NCBI GenBank assembly: GCA_009785345.1
Contig: WQWL01000004.1
Location: 1 to 64,000, forward strand
Source: Oscillospiraceae bacterium
GTDB taxonomy: Bacteria > Bacillota > Clostridia > Oscillospirales > Oscillospiraceae
Length of the DNA stretch: 64,000 nucleotides
Direction of reading: 5' to 3'
Position numbers and translations under genes: made by a program. Under the pieces are notes generated by a model. It ran no database searches, was not told the origin of the DNA, and was given only the letters and a program-made list of their open reading frames with translations. This document shows positions 9,909 through 17,846 of this stretch, in pieces. Within the stretch, counting starts at the first letter, position 1; each line of letters starts with the position of its first letter.

Positions 9909-11499
9909 TTTCCCCACCTCCTATAGCAGCGTCCATGATTTCATGCGCCGATGCAACCTCCGGGTCAAACTCTCCGGTTATCTCTCCGTCACATATGGTC
10001 AGTACACGGTTACTCATGGCAAGCACTTCAGGCAGTTCAGAAGATATCATGATTACTGACCCACCATTCTCCGCAATTTTCTTAATCAACAAGTATATTT
10101 CATATTTAGTACCTACATCAATACCCCTTGTCGGTTCATCAAGTATAAGTATGTCTGGATTGATTTCGAGCCAACGTCCCATAATACACTTTTGTTGATT
10201 TCCACCTGAAAGGGTTACAGTCTTTGTATTAGGCGATGGGGTTTTTATGGAAAGTGCTTTGATTTGTTTGTCAGCAATATCTTTCTCTCGCGATGCGTCT
10301 AGGAATCCAAATTTTGATATTTTATTAAGACTCGACATGACTATATTTTCTTTTACTGAAAATTGTAGAACCAATCCTTCCAGTTTTCGATCCTCCGGCA
10401 AGAGACCAATGCCTGCATGTATACCCTGACGAGGATTTCTTGTTTTTACCAATTTTCCATTGATAAGCATTCTTTTGCCACTCTTCAGCTTTTTTGCCTT
10501 TTTTGTATTTACAATATCATTATCTGGCATTTTCGTTTTATTTGACTCGCCATGCTCTGTTTGCTTTAAATCTTTTTCTTTAAGATTTTTTACTCTGTCG
10601 GCACCATATATAGCTTTTACAATTTCTGTTCTTCCGGCACCAACTAAGCCAACAAAACCAAGTATTTCTCCTTTTTTCAGCGTAAAAGAAATGTTTTTTA
10701 GTTTTTTTGTTCTCAAGTTCTGGACTTCTAAAATTACTTCTCCTGCACATCGTGGTCGCTCAGGCCATTCGTTTTCTATTTCGCGACCAATCATCATCGC
10801 AATCATATCATTTCTTGTTAGCTCATCGATTGGTTTGGTGTCTACAATAATCCCATCACGCATGACCGTTACTGTGTCACAAAGCTGGAATATCTCATCC
10901 AGTTTGTGGCTGATGTATATCATTGTAACACCTTTTTTTCGCAGGTCATCGATAATAACAAACAGTTGTTTCAGCTCATCGGCAGTTAAACTACTGCTTG
11001 GTTCGTCCATAATTATAAGTTTTGAATCAAAAGCGAGCGCCTTGGTTATCTCGATCATTTGCTTTTCAGCGGCACTGAGGTCACCAACGAGAGAGTGTGT
11101 ATTAATAGTACTTCCAATACTATCAAGAAGTTCACGTGCTTTTTTGTGGCTGTTTCGCAGACCTTTCATCTCTCTAAATCTTCCAAGAAAAATATTCTCG
11201 CCAACAGTAAGGGTGTTGACAAGATTAAACTCTTGATAAATTATACTCAGACCTCTTCTTATGGACTGAATCGGAGTTGTGTGCTCTATCGTTTCACCAT
11301 CAAATATAATAGTCCCGGAGTCCTTAGTGTGAACACCGGAAAGTATTTTCATAAGTGTAGATTTGCCTGCCCCGTTTTCGCCAACGACTGCATGAACTGT
11401 GCCTTTACGCACCTCAATAGAAGCATCCGTTAGTGCCTTGACTCCGGGAAAAGACTTATTTACATCTGTCATTGACAATATAATATCGCTATTTTCCAT
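9901..11499 (-). CDS. Sugar ABC transporter ATPase, two-domain (RbsA/MglA family)
   Basis: Energising subunit with two ABC domains in tandem, as in RbsA. Domain 1 has Walker A GENGAGKST, the signature region LSAAEKQMIEI and Walker B LIIMDEPSSSL. Domain 2 has the family's degenerate P-loop GLVGAGRTE, the signature LSGGNQQK and LILDEPTRGIDVG. Between YGADR and SGKRMLINGK (about residues 300-338) there is an extra Lys-rich, low-complexity stretch of ~35 residues that I do not recognise from other RbsA proteins; total length 532 aa rather than ~500. It is downstream of the binding protein gene and overlaps the permease gene. Confidence 0.93.
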   Translation of the reverse strand: MENSDIILSMTDVNKSFPGVKALTDASIEVRKGTVHAVVGENGAGKSTLMKILSGVHTKDSGTIIFDGETIEHTTPIQSIRRGLSIIYQEFNLVNTLTVGENIFLGRFREMKGLRNSHKKARELLDSIGSTINTHSLVGDLSAAEKQMIEITKALAFDSKLIIMDEPSSSLTADELKQLFVIIDDLRKKGVTMIYISHKLDEIFQLCDTVTVMRDGIIVDTKPIDELTRNDMIAMMIGREIENEWPERPRCAGEVILEVQNLRTKKLKNISFTLKKGEILGFVGLVGAGRTEIVKAIYGADRVKNLKEKDLKQTEHGESNKTKMPDNDIVNTKKAKKLKSGKRMLINGKLVKTRNPRQGIHAGIGLLPEDRKLEGLVLQFSVKENIVMSSLNKISKFGFLDASREKDIADKQIKALSIKTPSPNTKTVTLSGGNQQKCIMGRWLEINPDILILDEPTRGIDVGTKYEIYLLIKKIAENGGSVIMISSELPEVLAMSNRVLTICDGEITGEFDPEVASAHEIMDAAIGGGEND

Positions 11500-11524
11500 T
11501 GATCATATCACCCTTTTCGCAACT

Positions 11525-11550
11525 CCGAGCCGGTTTTTATGCCGGCTCGG
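11525..11550. other. Intercistronic stem-loop between binding protein and ATPase genes
   Basis: A perfect 9-bp stem, CCGAGCCGG/CCGGCTCGG, with an 8-base loop. The T-run follows on the plus strand, where no gene needs a terminator. On the transcribed minus strand the hairpin lacks a T-tail. It may reduce read-through or protect the upstream mRNA, a common way to make more binding protein than ATPase. Confidence 0.6.
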
Positions 11551-11588
11551 TTTTTTGTACCACTAGTACAAGTATGTATTCGTTATTT

Positions 11589-12584
11589 TTACCACTCCGG
11601 CCATGGGAAATCATGAATACTATCAATTGTTACCATGTCTACAGGTACCCAGTTGAGTCTTTCAGTTATTGTTCCGCCGTCAAACATAACTCTTGCCATT
11701 CTGAGAGACTCAGAAGCCATGTTTGTGAAACTTTGTCCAACGCTGAGTGCTTGGTAACCGTCCAGAACTTGCTGGTATCCAACACTGTTACCGTCATAGC
11801 CGATGATGAAGATATCAGTCGGATCTATGCCTGCAGCCAGTACAGCTTCGATAACTCCACTTGCTCCGTTATCCCAGTGAGTCCATACGATGTCGATTTC
11901 ATCACCGTACATAACTAGGAAGTCTTCCATTATGGAGCGTGCTTCCGCAGCTTCCCAAGGACCAGTTACAAATCGATAGTCAAGCTCAATGATAAGGCTT
12001 GTGTCAATTCCTTGACGGAAACCGTCGTGACGACTTACTGCAGCGATATGACCGGCTTGTCCGCCAACTTCGACGAAGTTTGCGCCATCAGGGAATTGTG
12101 TCATAACAAACTCGCCTGCTTGAATGCCGCCGAGTACGTCATCAGAGCCTGCAAAGAAGTCAAATGGGTAATCAGGCACATCTTCCGGTGGTTGTGATGA
12201 GAACAAGCCAACAATTATGCCTTCTTCTCTCGCGCGCTCAAGTGCTGGAATGATTGCGAGAATATCGTTGGGGTTGATGAAGATGAAGTCTAAGTTTTCA
12301 GCAATCGCACGTTCGATGTTCGCAATATTGTCCGCTACATCTCCGCCTGCGATAATAACTTCAGCATCAAAATCGCCCATTAGTCTCTCAAACTCTGAAG
12401 CTGAGAACGCTTGTGACGCATTTGACAAATCTTGAGTGATAAATATACCTCTCATTGTGTCACCTGCCGCCGGGGTTTCTACATCTGTTGCTGGGGCTTC
12501 TGTTGCTGGTTCATCGGCACACGCTGCAATAAAGGCAAATACCAATACGAGTGCAACTAGGATAGCTAGAATACGTTTTTTCAT
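11589..12584 (-). CDS. Sugar-binding lipoprotein of RbsB-like ABC importer
   Basis: Extracellular substrate-binding protein. Residues 1-22 form a lipoprotein signal peptide ending at Cys22 (AFIAAC), followed by a Pro/Thr/Glu-rich linker. The mature part has the type I periplasmic-binding fold of ribose/galactose proteins (MRGIFITQDLSNASQAFSAS, NLDFIFINPNDILAIIPALE, WTHWDNGASGVIEAVLAAGI). First gene of the importer operon, with GGAGGAAAATT before ATG. The ligand cannot be assigned; acidic and Asn residues in the pocket regions fit a sugar or polyol. Confidence 0.92.
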   Translation of the reverse strand: MKKRILAILVALVLVFAFIAACADEPATEAPATDVETPAAGDTMRGIFITQDLSNASQAFSASEFERLMGDFDAEVIIAGGDVADNIANIERAIAENLDFIFINPNDILAIIPALERAREEGIIVGLFSSQPPEDVPDYPFDFFAGSDDVLGGIQAGEFVMTQFPDGANFVEVGGQAGHIAAVSRHDGFRQGIDTSLIIELDYRFVTGPWEAAEARSIMEDFLVMYGDEIDIVWTHWDNGASGVIEAVLAAGIDPTDIFIIGYDGNSVGYQQVLDGYQALSVGQSFTNMASESLRMARVMFDGGTITERLNWVPVDMVTIDSIHDFPWPEW

Positions 12585-12608
12585 AATTTTCCTCCATTTA
12601 ATTTCAAT

Positions 12609-12636
12609 TTTATATTTTAACAGGCTGACCTGTCAA
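12609..12636 (-). promoter_or_regulatory. Sigma-A promoter of the sugar importer operon
   Basis: On the minus strand, a consensus TTGACA (12631-12636) and TATAAA (12609-12614) lie 16 bases apart, just upstream of the binding protein's ribosome-binding site. The -35 box is part of ACAGGCTGACCTGT (12620-12633), an inverted repeat that could be an operator. Confidence 0.65.
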
Positions 12637-12782
12637 TTTTAATTACGTCATCATAACACATAATATGCACTATTGTACACATGATACTCGTAAAAATAAA
12701 TGGAAAATTCTACTCTCGACCCTAAAAAAAACTTGTTTGACAGCAGATGAATAAGAAAACAATGCACAAATGCACATTAGTA

Positions 12783-15197
12783 TTACAATTCCTGCTCTGT
12801 CCTTCCGATTATATCGTCCTGTGTTGCCTTTGAAAGCACATTGAAAAAAGCTGAATATCCTGCCACTCTTACAATGAGATCCGTATGTTTATTAGGATTC
12901 TTTTGTGCGTCCAGCAAGGTCTCACTCGATACTATGTTATATTGTACGTGAAATCCTTTTAGAACATTAAAGAATGCACGTAGTAATGCTATTAGCTTTT
13001 CAATATTTCCCTCATCAGCAAGCATCATTGGTGTCATTTTTTGATTTAATAGTACTCCGCCGGTTATTTTTTCTGTCCGCAGTTTTGCTATAGAGTTCAT
13101 CACACCTGTTGGTCCTGTCTTATCAGCACCATGACTTGGCGAACAGCCCTCAGCAAGGGGCTGACCTGCATAACGACCATCAGGTGTTGCCGTTGTACCT
13201 GCTCCCTGTGGCACATTTGCAGATATCGATGATGTCCCTGCATAATATGCACCACCAATCGGACCTCTTCCGAATCGAGTGTTTTTATACTTCGCAATTT
13301 CATCTATATAGCTATCATATGCTTCAACAAGCAGATTATCTACATAATCCTCGTCATTGCCGAACTTTGGAGCATGAAGCAACAGTTGTCTGATATGTGC
13401 CCCCTCTTGACCTTCAAAATCATTGAGCAAAGCATTCCAAAGCTCTTCTCGTGTGATAGACCTGTCCTCGTAAACACATTTTTTTATTGCAGCGAGGGAG
13501 TCTCCAAGATTTGCTATACCTACCTGCAATCCGCTTATAAAGTCGTAGACCGCTCCACCTTCTTTTAGATGCTTTCCACGACCAATACAATCATCTGTCA
13601 ACGCCGAACACAGAATATCAGGCACTTCCTGTTCCAACACTAAATCCGCACATGAGTCGAGCACTACCGACTGACGGCAAAACTCCCTGACATATGCATC
13701 CCACACACGCATTACATCATCAAAGCTTTCCATATCTAAGAAGTGTCCCATACTACGATAAATTTGTTTTCCGCTCGCAATATCAACACCATTATTAAGA
13801 GCAATGAGCAATGTTTTCGGGAAGTTCAAAAAGCTCATGCCTGTTGCGCGATATCCCCATTTTCCGGGTACTGCGACTTCAACACAGCCTATTGCGCTAT
13901 AGTTATATGCGTCGGCTTTTTTTACTCCGATATTTAGAAATGACGGGATAATTATCTCATCGTTGTTGAATGCCGGCATGCCGAATCCACATCGAATCAC
14001 CTGTATGCATTCACGCATAAATTCATCTGATATCCCTTTATGATATCTAACAGTAAGATTTGGTTGCGGCAAATGAGAACGCGCAACAGTACGAAGTATC
14101 AAGCGACTAACTTCATTCACCGCATCTTTACCATCAACTGTTTGACCACCTATTGTAACATTTTGATATAGTGGACTTCCTGCTGAAAAACGTGTATGCG
14201 ACCAGCCTCTAATCTTATTTATTGAGTATGTTTTCATCCAAAGGTTTTCAAGCAACTCACACGCAGTTTCATCTGCCATACCATCGGCTTTGCTTTGCAA
14301 ATAATATGGATAGATGTATTGATCGAATCTCCCATATGAAAGAGAATGTCCATTCGACTCAATTTGAAGAATGAGATGGACAAACCACACACTCTGTACT
14401 GCTTCGTGGAATGTTTCTGCTTGTTGCATTGGTACTTTTCTGCAAATTCTTGCCATCTCTTTCAGCTCTGTTGCCCGCTCATTTGATGCTGTTTCCGCTT
14501 GCTTTTCTGCAAGTTCGGCATACCTTTGCACAAATGCTTCTACTGCATCAATAACTATAATTATTGAGCGGTAGAAATAGCTTTTCTTCAGTTGCTCAAA
14601 ATCTTGTAAGTCAAGCTTTGATTGTGCTGTTCTTGCTCTCTCTCGTACATCATTTAACCCTTTTCGCAGAACTAAATCATAATCAACAGCAATATGTGCA
14701 TCGCCTGATGTGATATTTCCTTCAGCTTTTATTATTCCTAAATCATAGAACACACGCGCCGTGTCGGGAAATGACGCGTAGCCTTTATCCTTTAGGGTAC
14801 GCCCTTTCCAATACGGATGTATCCCACGCAACACATCTTTATTTTCTTCAGATATATTAAACTTATCTCCCGGACGCTTGTCAAACTCATCAAGCTCATT
14901 GATAACCCAGTCTATTGCATATTCTGGAAATATAGGTGCAGCTCTGTCTGCACTTGCTTGATTTCCCACAATGAGTGCATCGGGGTCAATATATATAGAC
15001 ATCCCTCTAAGAACTTTATCAAGCATATATGCTCGTTTAAGTACAATTTGTTCTTGCTCATGTTCAATATAACTTTCTGTCGTTAACTTTGCACGCTCTA
15101 CACAAACTGTAGGTCGTGCTGCCAGCAACTTCTCACGTATTTTTGCAGTACGCGAATTAAGTTTGCCAAAATAGTTGTTATTGTTCGCTATTCCCAT
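12783..15197 (-). CDS. Glycyl radical enzyme, dehydratase type (paralogue 1)
   Basis: An 804-residue glycyl radical enzyme of the PFL-like superfamily. The catalytic thiyl Cys438 lies in IGCVEVAVPGKWG. A single Cys followed by x-Glu is the C-x-E pattern of dehydratases and eliminases (glycerol, propanediol, hydroxyproline types), unlike the Cys-Cys pair of true pyruvate formate-lyase. The radical Gly780 lies in VRVAGYSAFF near the C-terminus. The N-terminal conserved block LIVGNQASADRAAPIFPEY is intact. I start at ATG 15197 behind GAGGCGAGG; the longer frame from 15263 runs through a palindromic repeat and lacks a good site. It is flanked by a ROK kinase and a sugar importer and has a paralogue at 17847. 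The substrate is unknown; a sugar-derived polyol is my inference. Confidence 0.9.
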   Translation of the reverse strand: MGIANNNNYFGKLNSRTAKIREKLLAARPTVCVERAKLTTESYIEHEQEQIVLKRAYMLDKVLRGMSIYIDPDALIVGNQASADRAAPIFPEYAIDWVINELDEFDKRPGDKFNISEENKDVLRGIHPYWKGRTLKDKGYASFPDTARVFYDLGIIKAEGNITSGDAHIAVDYDLVLRKGLNDVRERARTAQSKLDLQDFEQLKKSYFYRSIIIVIDAVEAFVQRYAELAEKQAETASNERATELKEMARICRKVPMQQAETFHEAVQSVWFVHLILQIESNGHSLSYGRFDQYIYPYYLQSKADGMADETACELLENLWMKTYSINKIRGWSHTRFSAGSPLYQNVTIGGQTVDGKDAVNEVSRLILRTVARSHLPQPNLTVRYHKGISDEFMRECIQVIRCGFGMPAFNNDEIIIPSFLNIGVKKADAYNYSAIGCVEVAVPGKWGYRATGMSFLNFPKTLLIALNNGVDIASGKQIYRSMGHFLDMESFDDVMRVWDAYVREFCRQSVVLDSCADLVLEQEVPDILCSALTDDCIGRGKHLKEGGAVYDFISGLQVGIANLGDSLAAIKKCVYEDRSITREELWNALLNDFEGQEGAHIRQLLLHAPKFGNDEDYVDNLLVEAYDSYIDEIAKYKNTRFGRGPIGGAYYAGTSSISANVPQGAGTTATPDGRYAGQPLAEGCSPSHGADKTGPTGVMNSIAKLRTEKITGGVLLNQKMTPMMLADEGNIEKLIALLRAFFNVLKGFHVQYNIVSSETLLDAQKNPNKHTDLIVRVAGYSAFFNVLSKATQDDIIGRTEQEL

Positions 15198-15217
15198 TGT
15201 AATAACCTCGCCTCTTT

Positions 15218-15250
15218 CGTCATTGTCTGCGCGTAGTCGCAGAATGACTG
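15218..15250. repeat. Short palindromic repeat, copy 1 (degenerate)
   Basis: CGTCATT...GTCGCAGAATGAC, an imperfect inverted repeat between the ROK and glycyl radical enzyme genes. It is a diverged copy of the cleaner units at 31728-31757 and 58464-58493. It supplies most of the spurious N-terminal extension of the downstream gene's reading frame. Confidence 0.7.
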
Positions 15251-15291
15251 AAGTCTTTTTCATAGTGCATTTTACACTGCCTTCGATAATC

Positions 15292-16233
15292 CTATATTGA
15301 AAATATGTACTCTGCTGCCCCTATGATTCCCATATCTTCTTTGAGCTCTGCCAGTTTGAAGTGTACAGGAAATGGAACATGATTGAATCTGTCAAATGCT
15401 TCACGCATTGGGGTAAATAATGCATCACCCAATGCAGTAAGTCCACCGCCGAAAACATATGTATCAATGTTCAACATTTGATACACATTATAGACACAGA
15501 GTGCGATACTATTAGCCATTTGTTTTATCAGCTCTTGTGCTAATCCATCATCGTTATTGTATGCTTTCAAAAGTTGCCTACCATCCACTGTTTTTGGATT
15601 TAGCACACTTTTCGCGCCATTTCGCAAGCCATGCTCCACACGCTCCGGCAATGTCCTGCCGGAAATATACGACATAAAACATCCTGCATTTTCACAACCA
15701 CACATATGTCCATCATTTGGTGTCATTAACATATGTCCGCACTCCCCGGCACCACCGTATGAACCAGAGAATACTTCGTTGTTAATAATAATACCGCTTC
15801 CAAATCCTGTGCCGACAACTATATACACCATATGCTTCTTGCCGCGTCCTGCACCATGCCGATGTTCCGCAAGAGTTGCTGCATTTGCGTCATTATCTAA
15901 CACAATTCGTGTTGGCAAGCGACTTTGAACATATTCCAACATTGAAAAATCTTTGATTTTAGGCATTGCCGATGTCATAAAAATATGCCCAGTTTCACGA
16001 TTAATGAAAGAGGGCATACCTATTCCAACCCCGTCAAGTTGTTCAAAGGTCAAATTGTATTTTTGCATTAACTTTTTAATATTGTTTATAAGCGTATCGG
16101 AAAACTGTGGACCATTCGCAGCATTATCTGTTGGATGTTGTAATCTGTCAACCAGTTTATGCCCGGCATTAAACAAGCCGTAAGCAACCTTCGTGCCACC
16201 GACATCTACTCCGATCACATATTGGTTATCCAT
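15292..16233 (-). CDS. ROK family sugar kinase (glucokinase-like)
   Basis: Cytoplasmic sugar kinase. The N-terminal phosphate loop is VIGVDVGGTKVAYG, the catalytic Asp lies in LDNDANAATLAEH, and the ROK glycine loop is VVGTGFGSGIII. The Zn site is GHMLMTPNDGHMCGCENAGC (His plus three Cys). No N-terminal winged helix is present, so it is a kinase, not a ROK repressor. At 313 aa it has typical length. The start is uncertain: ATG 16233 has AAAGG close upstream, while 16245 and 16257 are in frame. It lies upstream of the glycyl radical enzyme gene on the same strand, suggesting that the imported compound or its product is phosphorylated. Confidence 0.9.
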   Translation of the reverse strand: MDNQYVIGVDVGGTKVAYGLFNAGHKLVDRLQHPTDNAANGPQFSDTLINNIKKLMQKYNLTFEQLDGVGIGMPSFINRETGHIFMTSAMPKIKDFSMLEYVQSRLPTRIVLDNDANAATLAEHRHGAGRGKKHMVYIVVGTGFGSGIIINNEVFSGSYGGAGECGHMLMTPNDGHMCGCENAGCFMSYISGRTLPERVEHGLRNGAKSVLNPKTVDGRQLLKAYNNDDGLAQELIKQMANSIALCVYNVYQMLNIDTYVFGGGLTALGDALFTPMREAFDRFNHVPFPVHFKLAELKEDMGIIGAAEYIFSI

Positions 16234-16365
16234 GTTGCCTTTCATATATATGACCATTCCTATCTTCGTGATTTAGTCACAAAATAACCATTTTGCCCAT
16301 ATACTATATCACATTTCACCCGTTCTTTCACCGCATATTTTTTATAGTAAGAAATCGTGGAAGAT

Positions 16366-16394
16366 TTGACAGGCATATGGTATTATAATATAGG
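16366..16394 (+). promoter_or_regulatory. Promoter of the MATE exporter gene
   Basis: A consensus TTGACA (16366-16371) is followed by A/T-rich -10 candidates: TATAGG at 17-base spacing, with TATAAT just before it. The palindromic operator starts two bases downstream. Confidence 0.5.
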
Positions 16395-16395
16395 T

Positions 16396-16430
16396 ACATG
16401 TGTTCAACAATGTGCCACTTGAACACATGT
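16396..16430. promoter_or_regulatory. Palindromic operator upstream of the MATE gene
   Basis: A perfect 12-bp inverted repeat, ACATGTGTTCAA/TTGAACACATGT, spaced by 11 bases. It lies across the expected transcription start of the MATE gene, where a bound repressor would block transcription. A third half-site-like GAACAC follows at 16432. The spacing suits a dimeric TetR- or MarR-type repressor, but no such gene is adjacent. Confidence 0.65.
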
Positions 16431-16463
16431 CGAACACAGAGTGAGTGTAAATATAAGGAGATT

Positions 16464-17825
16464 ATGCAGAAGTTTAAAAATTTGCTATCTTCGGTTAATA
16501 TGACCGAAGGTATGCCTTGGAAAAAATTATTGCTTTTTACGATTCCTCTATTAATAGGGAATCTTTTTCAGCAACTCTATAGTACGGCAGATGCTATAAT
16601 ATTGGGGAGATATGTCGGAGATAACGCTTTAGCTGCAGTCGGAAGTTCCATGCCGATATTTTTTCTTATTATAGTTTTGATTATGGGAATATCTGTGGGT
16701 GCCGGTATTATGGTATCCCAATATTTTGGTGCTAAAAAATACGACGAACTTTCATACACCATCGGCAACTCTCTTACCATTGTGACTATTCTTGGTGCAG
16801 TTATGATGCTACTTGGTCCGCTTGGTACACGCCCATTGTTAACCCTATTGAACACGCCACCGGAGATTCTTAATGATAGTATTTTATACATGAACATTCT
16901 CCTTTGGGGTGTATTGGGAATGGCATACTTTAACATTCTTTCTGCTATATTACGCGGTTTGGGTGATGCCTTCTCTCCACTAATTTATTTAGCAATTGCC
17001 AGCGTCTTAAACATTATATTAAATTATCTCTTCATTGTAGGTTTCGGATGGGGCGTTCCTGCTGTTGCTGTAGGAACAGTAATTGCTCAAGGATTCAGTA
17101 GCGTTCTATGTTTTATACGACTTCACAAAATGAAAAAAAGCTTCAAAATTGGTTTGCAATATATGCGTCCAAAAAAGGTTTACTCTAATAAAATTTTAAA
17201 GTTGGGCATACCGACTGGTGCATCACATGCTATCTTCGCGATAGCTGCAATGATAGTACAACCATTGGTAAATAGTTTTGGAGCATCCATTATTGCTGCC
17301 AATGTAATCGTAATGCGGATTGACGGTTTCGTTTTAATGCCAATCTTCTCATTCAGCAACGCTATGACTGTTTTCGCAGGACAAAATATGGGTGCAGGTA
17401 AAATTGATCGCATTGCAAAAGGCACAAAGCAATGTGCGCTAATGTCCGCAGGCACTGCTGTTATAATGGCTATAATCGTACTTACGCTTGCTGAGTTTAT
17501 TGCAGGAACTTTCACTCAAACACAAGAGGTCATCGACACGAGCAGACGTATGCTATTGATACTTTCGCCGGGATATATTGCACTCTCGTTGGCCATGGTG
17601 TACTGGGGTACAGTAAGGGGAGCGGGAGATGCAATTTCACCACTGTGGGCTTCATTCGTTAATACCGTTATCGTAAGAGTGCCTGCCGCTTATTTATTTG
17701 TACATTGGTTTGGTACACCGGAAGCGATTATGTATGGTTTGTTGGTTGCATGGATAAGCAATGTGTTTCTGGCGTTCGGTGTTTATCGTATTGGAAAGTG
17801 GAGAAAAAAGGGACTCGTGGACTAG
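16464..17825 (+). CDS. MATE family multidrug/solute exporter
   Basis: Twelve-helix membrane antiporter of the MATE (NorM/DinF-like) family. Early residues give LFTIPLLIGNLFQQLYSTAD and the GRYVGDNALAAVGSS loop, both diagnostic, and the second half repeats the pattern (KLGIPTGASHAIFAIAAMIV). Start chosen at ATG 16464 behind AAGGAG; the longer in-frame start at 16398 lies inside the operator palindrome. About 453 aa, usual length. It sits between two glycyl radical enzyme genes and reads toward the second one with only ~20 bases between them, so it is probably co-transcribed with it. It may export a toxic product or the cation-coupled substrate; this is inference. Confidence 0.92.
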   Translation: MQKFKNLLSSVNMTEGMPWKKLLLFTIPLLIGNLFQQLYSTADAIILGRYVGDNALAAVGSSMPIFFLIIVLIMGISVGAGIMVSQYFGAKKYDELSYTIGNSLTIVTILGAVMMLLGPLGTRPLLTLLNTPPEILNDSILYMNILLWGVLGMAYFNILSAILRGLGDAFSPLIYLAIASVLNIILNYLFIVGFGWGVPAVAVGTVIAQGFSSVLCFIRLHKMKKSFKIGLQYMRPKKVYSNKILKLGIPTGASHAIFAIAAMIVQPLVNSFGASIIAANVIVMRIDGFVLMPIFSFSNAMTVFAGQNMGAGKIDRIAKGTKQCALMSAGTAVIMAIIVLTLAEFIAGTFTQTQEVIDTSRRMLLILSPGYIALSLAMVYWGTVRGAGDAISPLWASFVNTVIVRVPAAYLFVHWFGTPEAIMYGLLVAWISNVFLAFGVYRIGKWRKKGLVD

Positions 17826-17846
17826 TGTTCTGGTGGAGGAATCAAT

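Noticed and set aside
10460..11236. 258-codon plus-strand frame opposite the sugar ATPase gene
   Set aside because: The minus-strand frame has every ABC motif; the plus frame is hydrophobic antisense with no ribosome-binding site.
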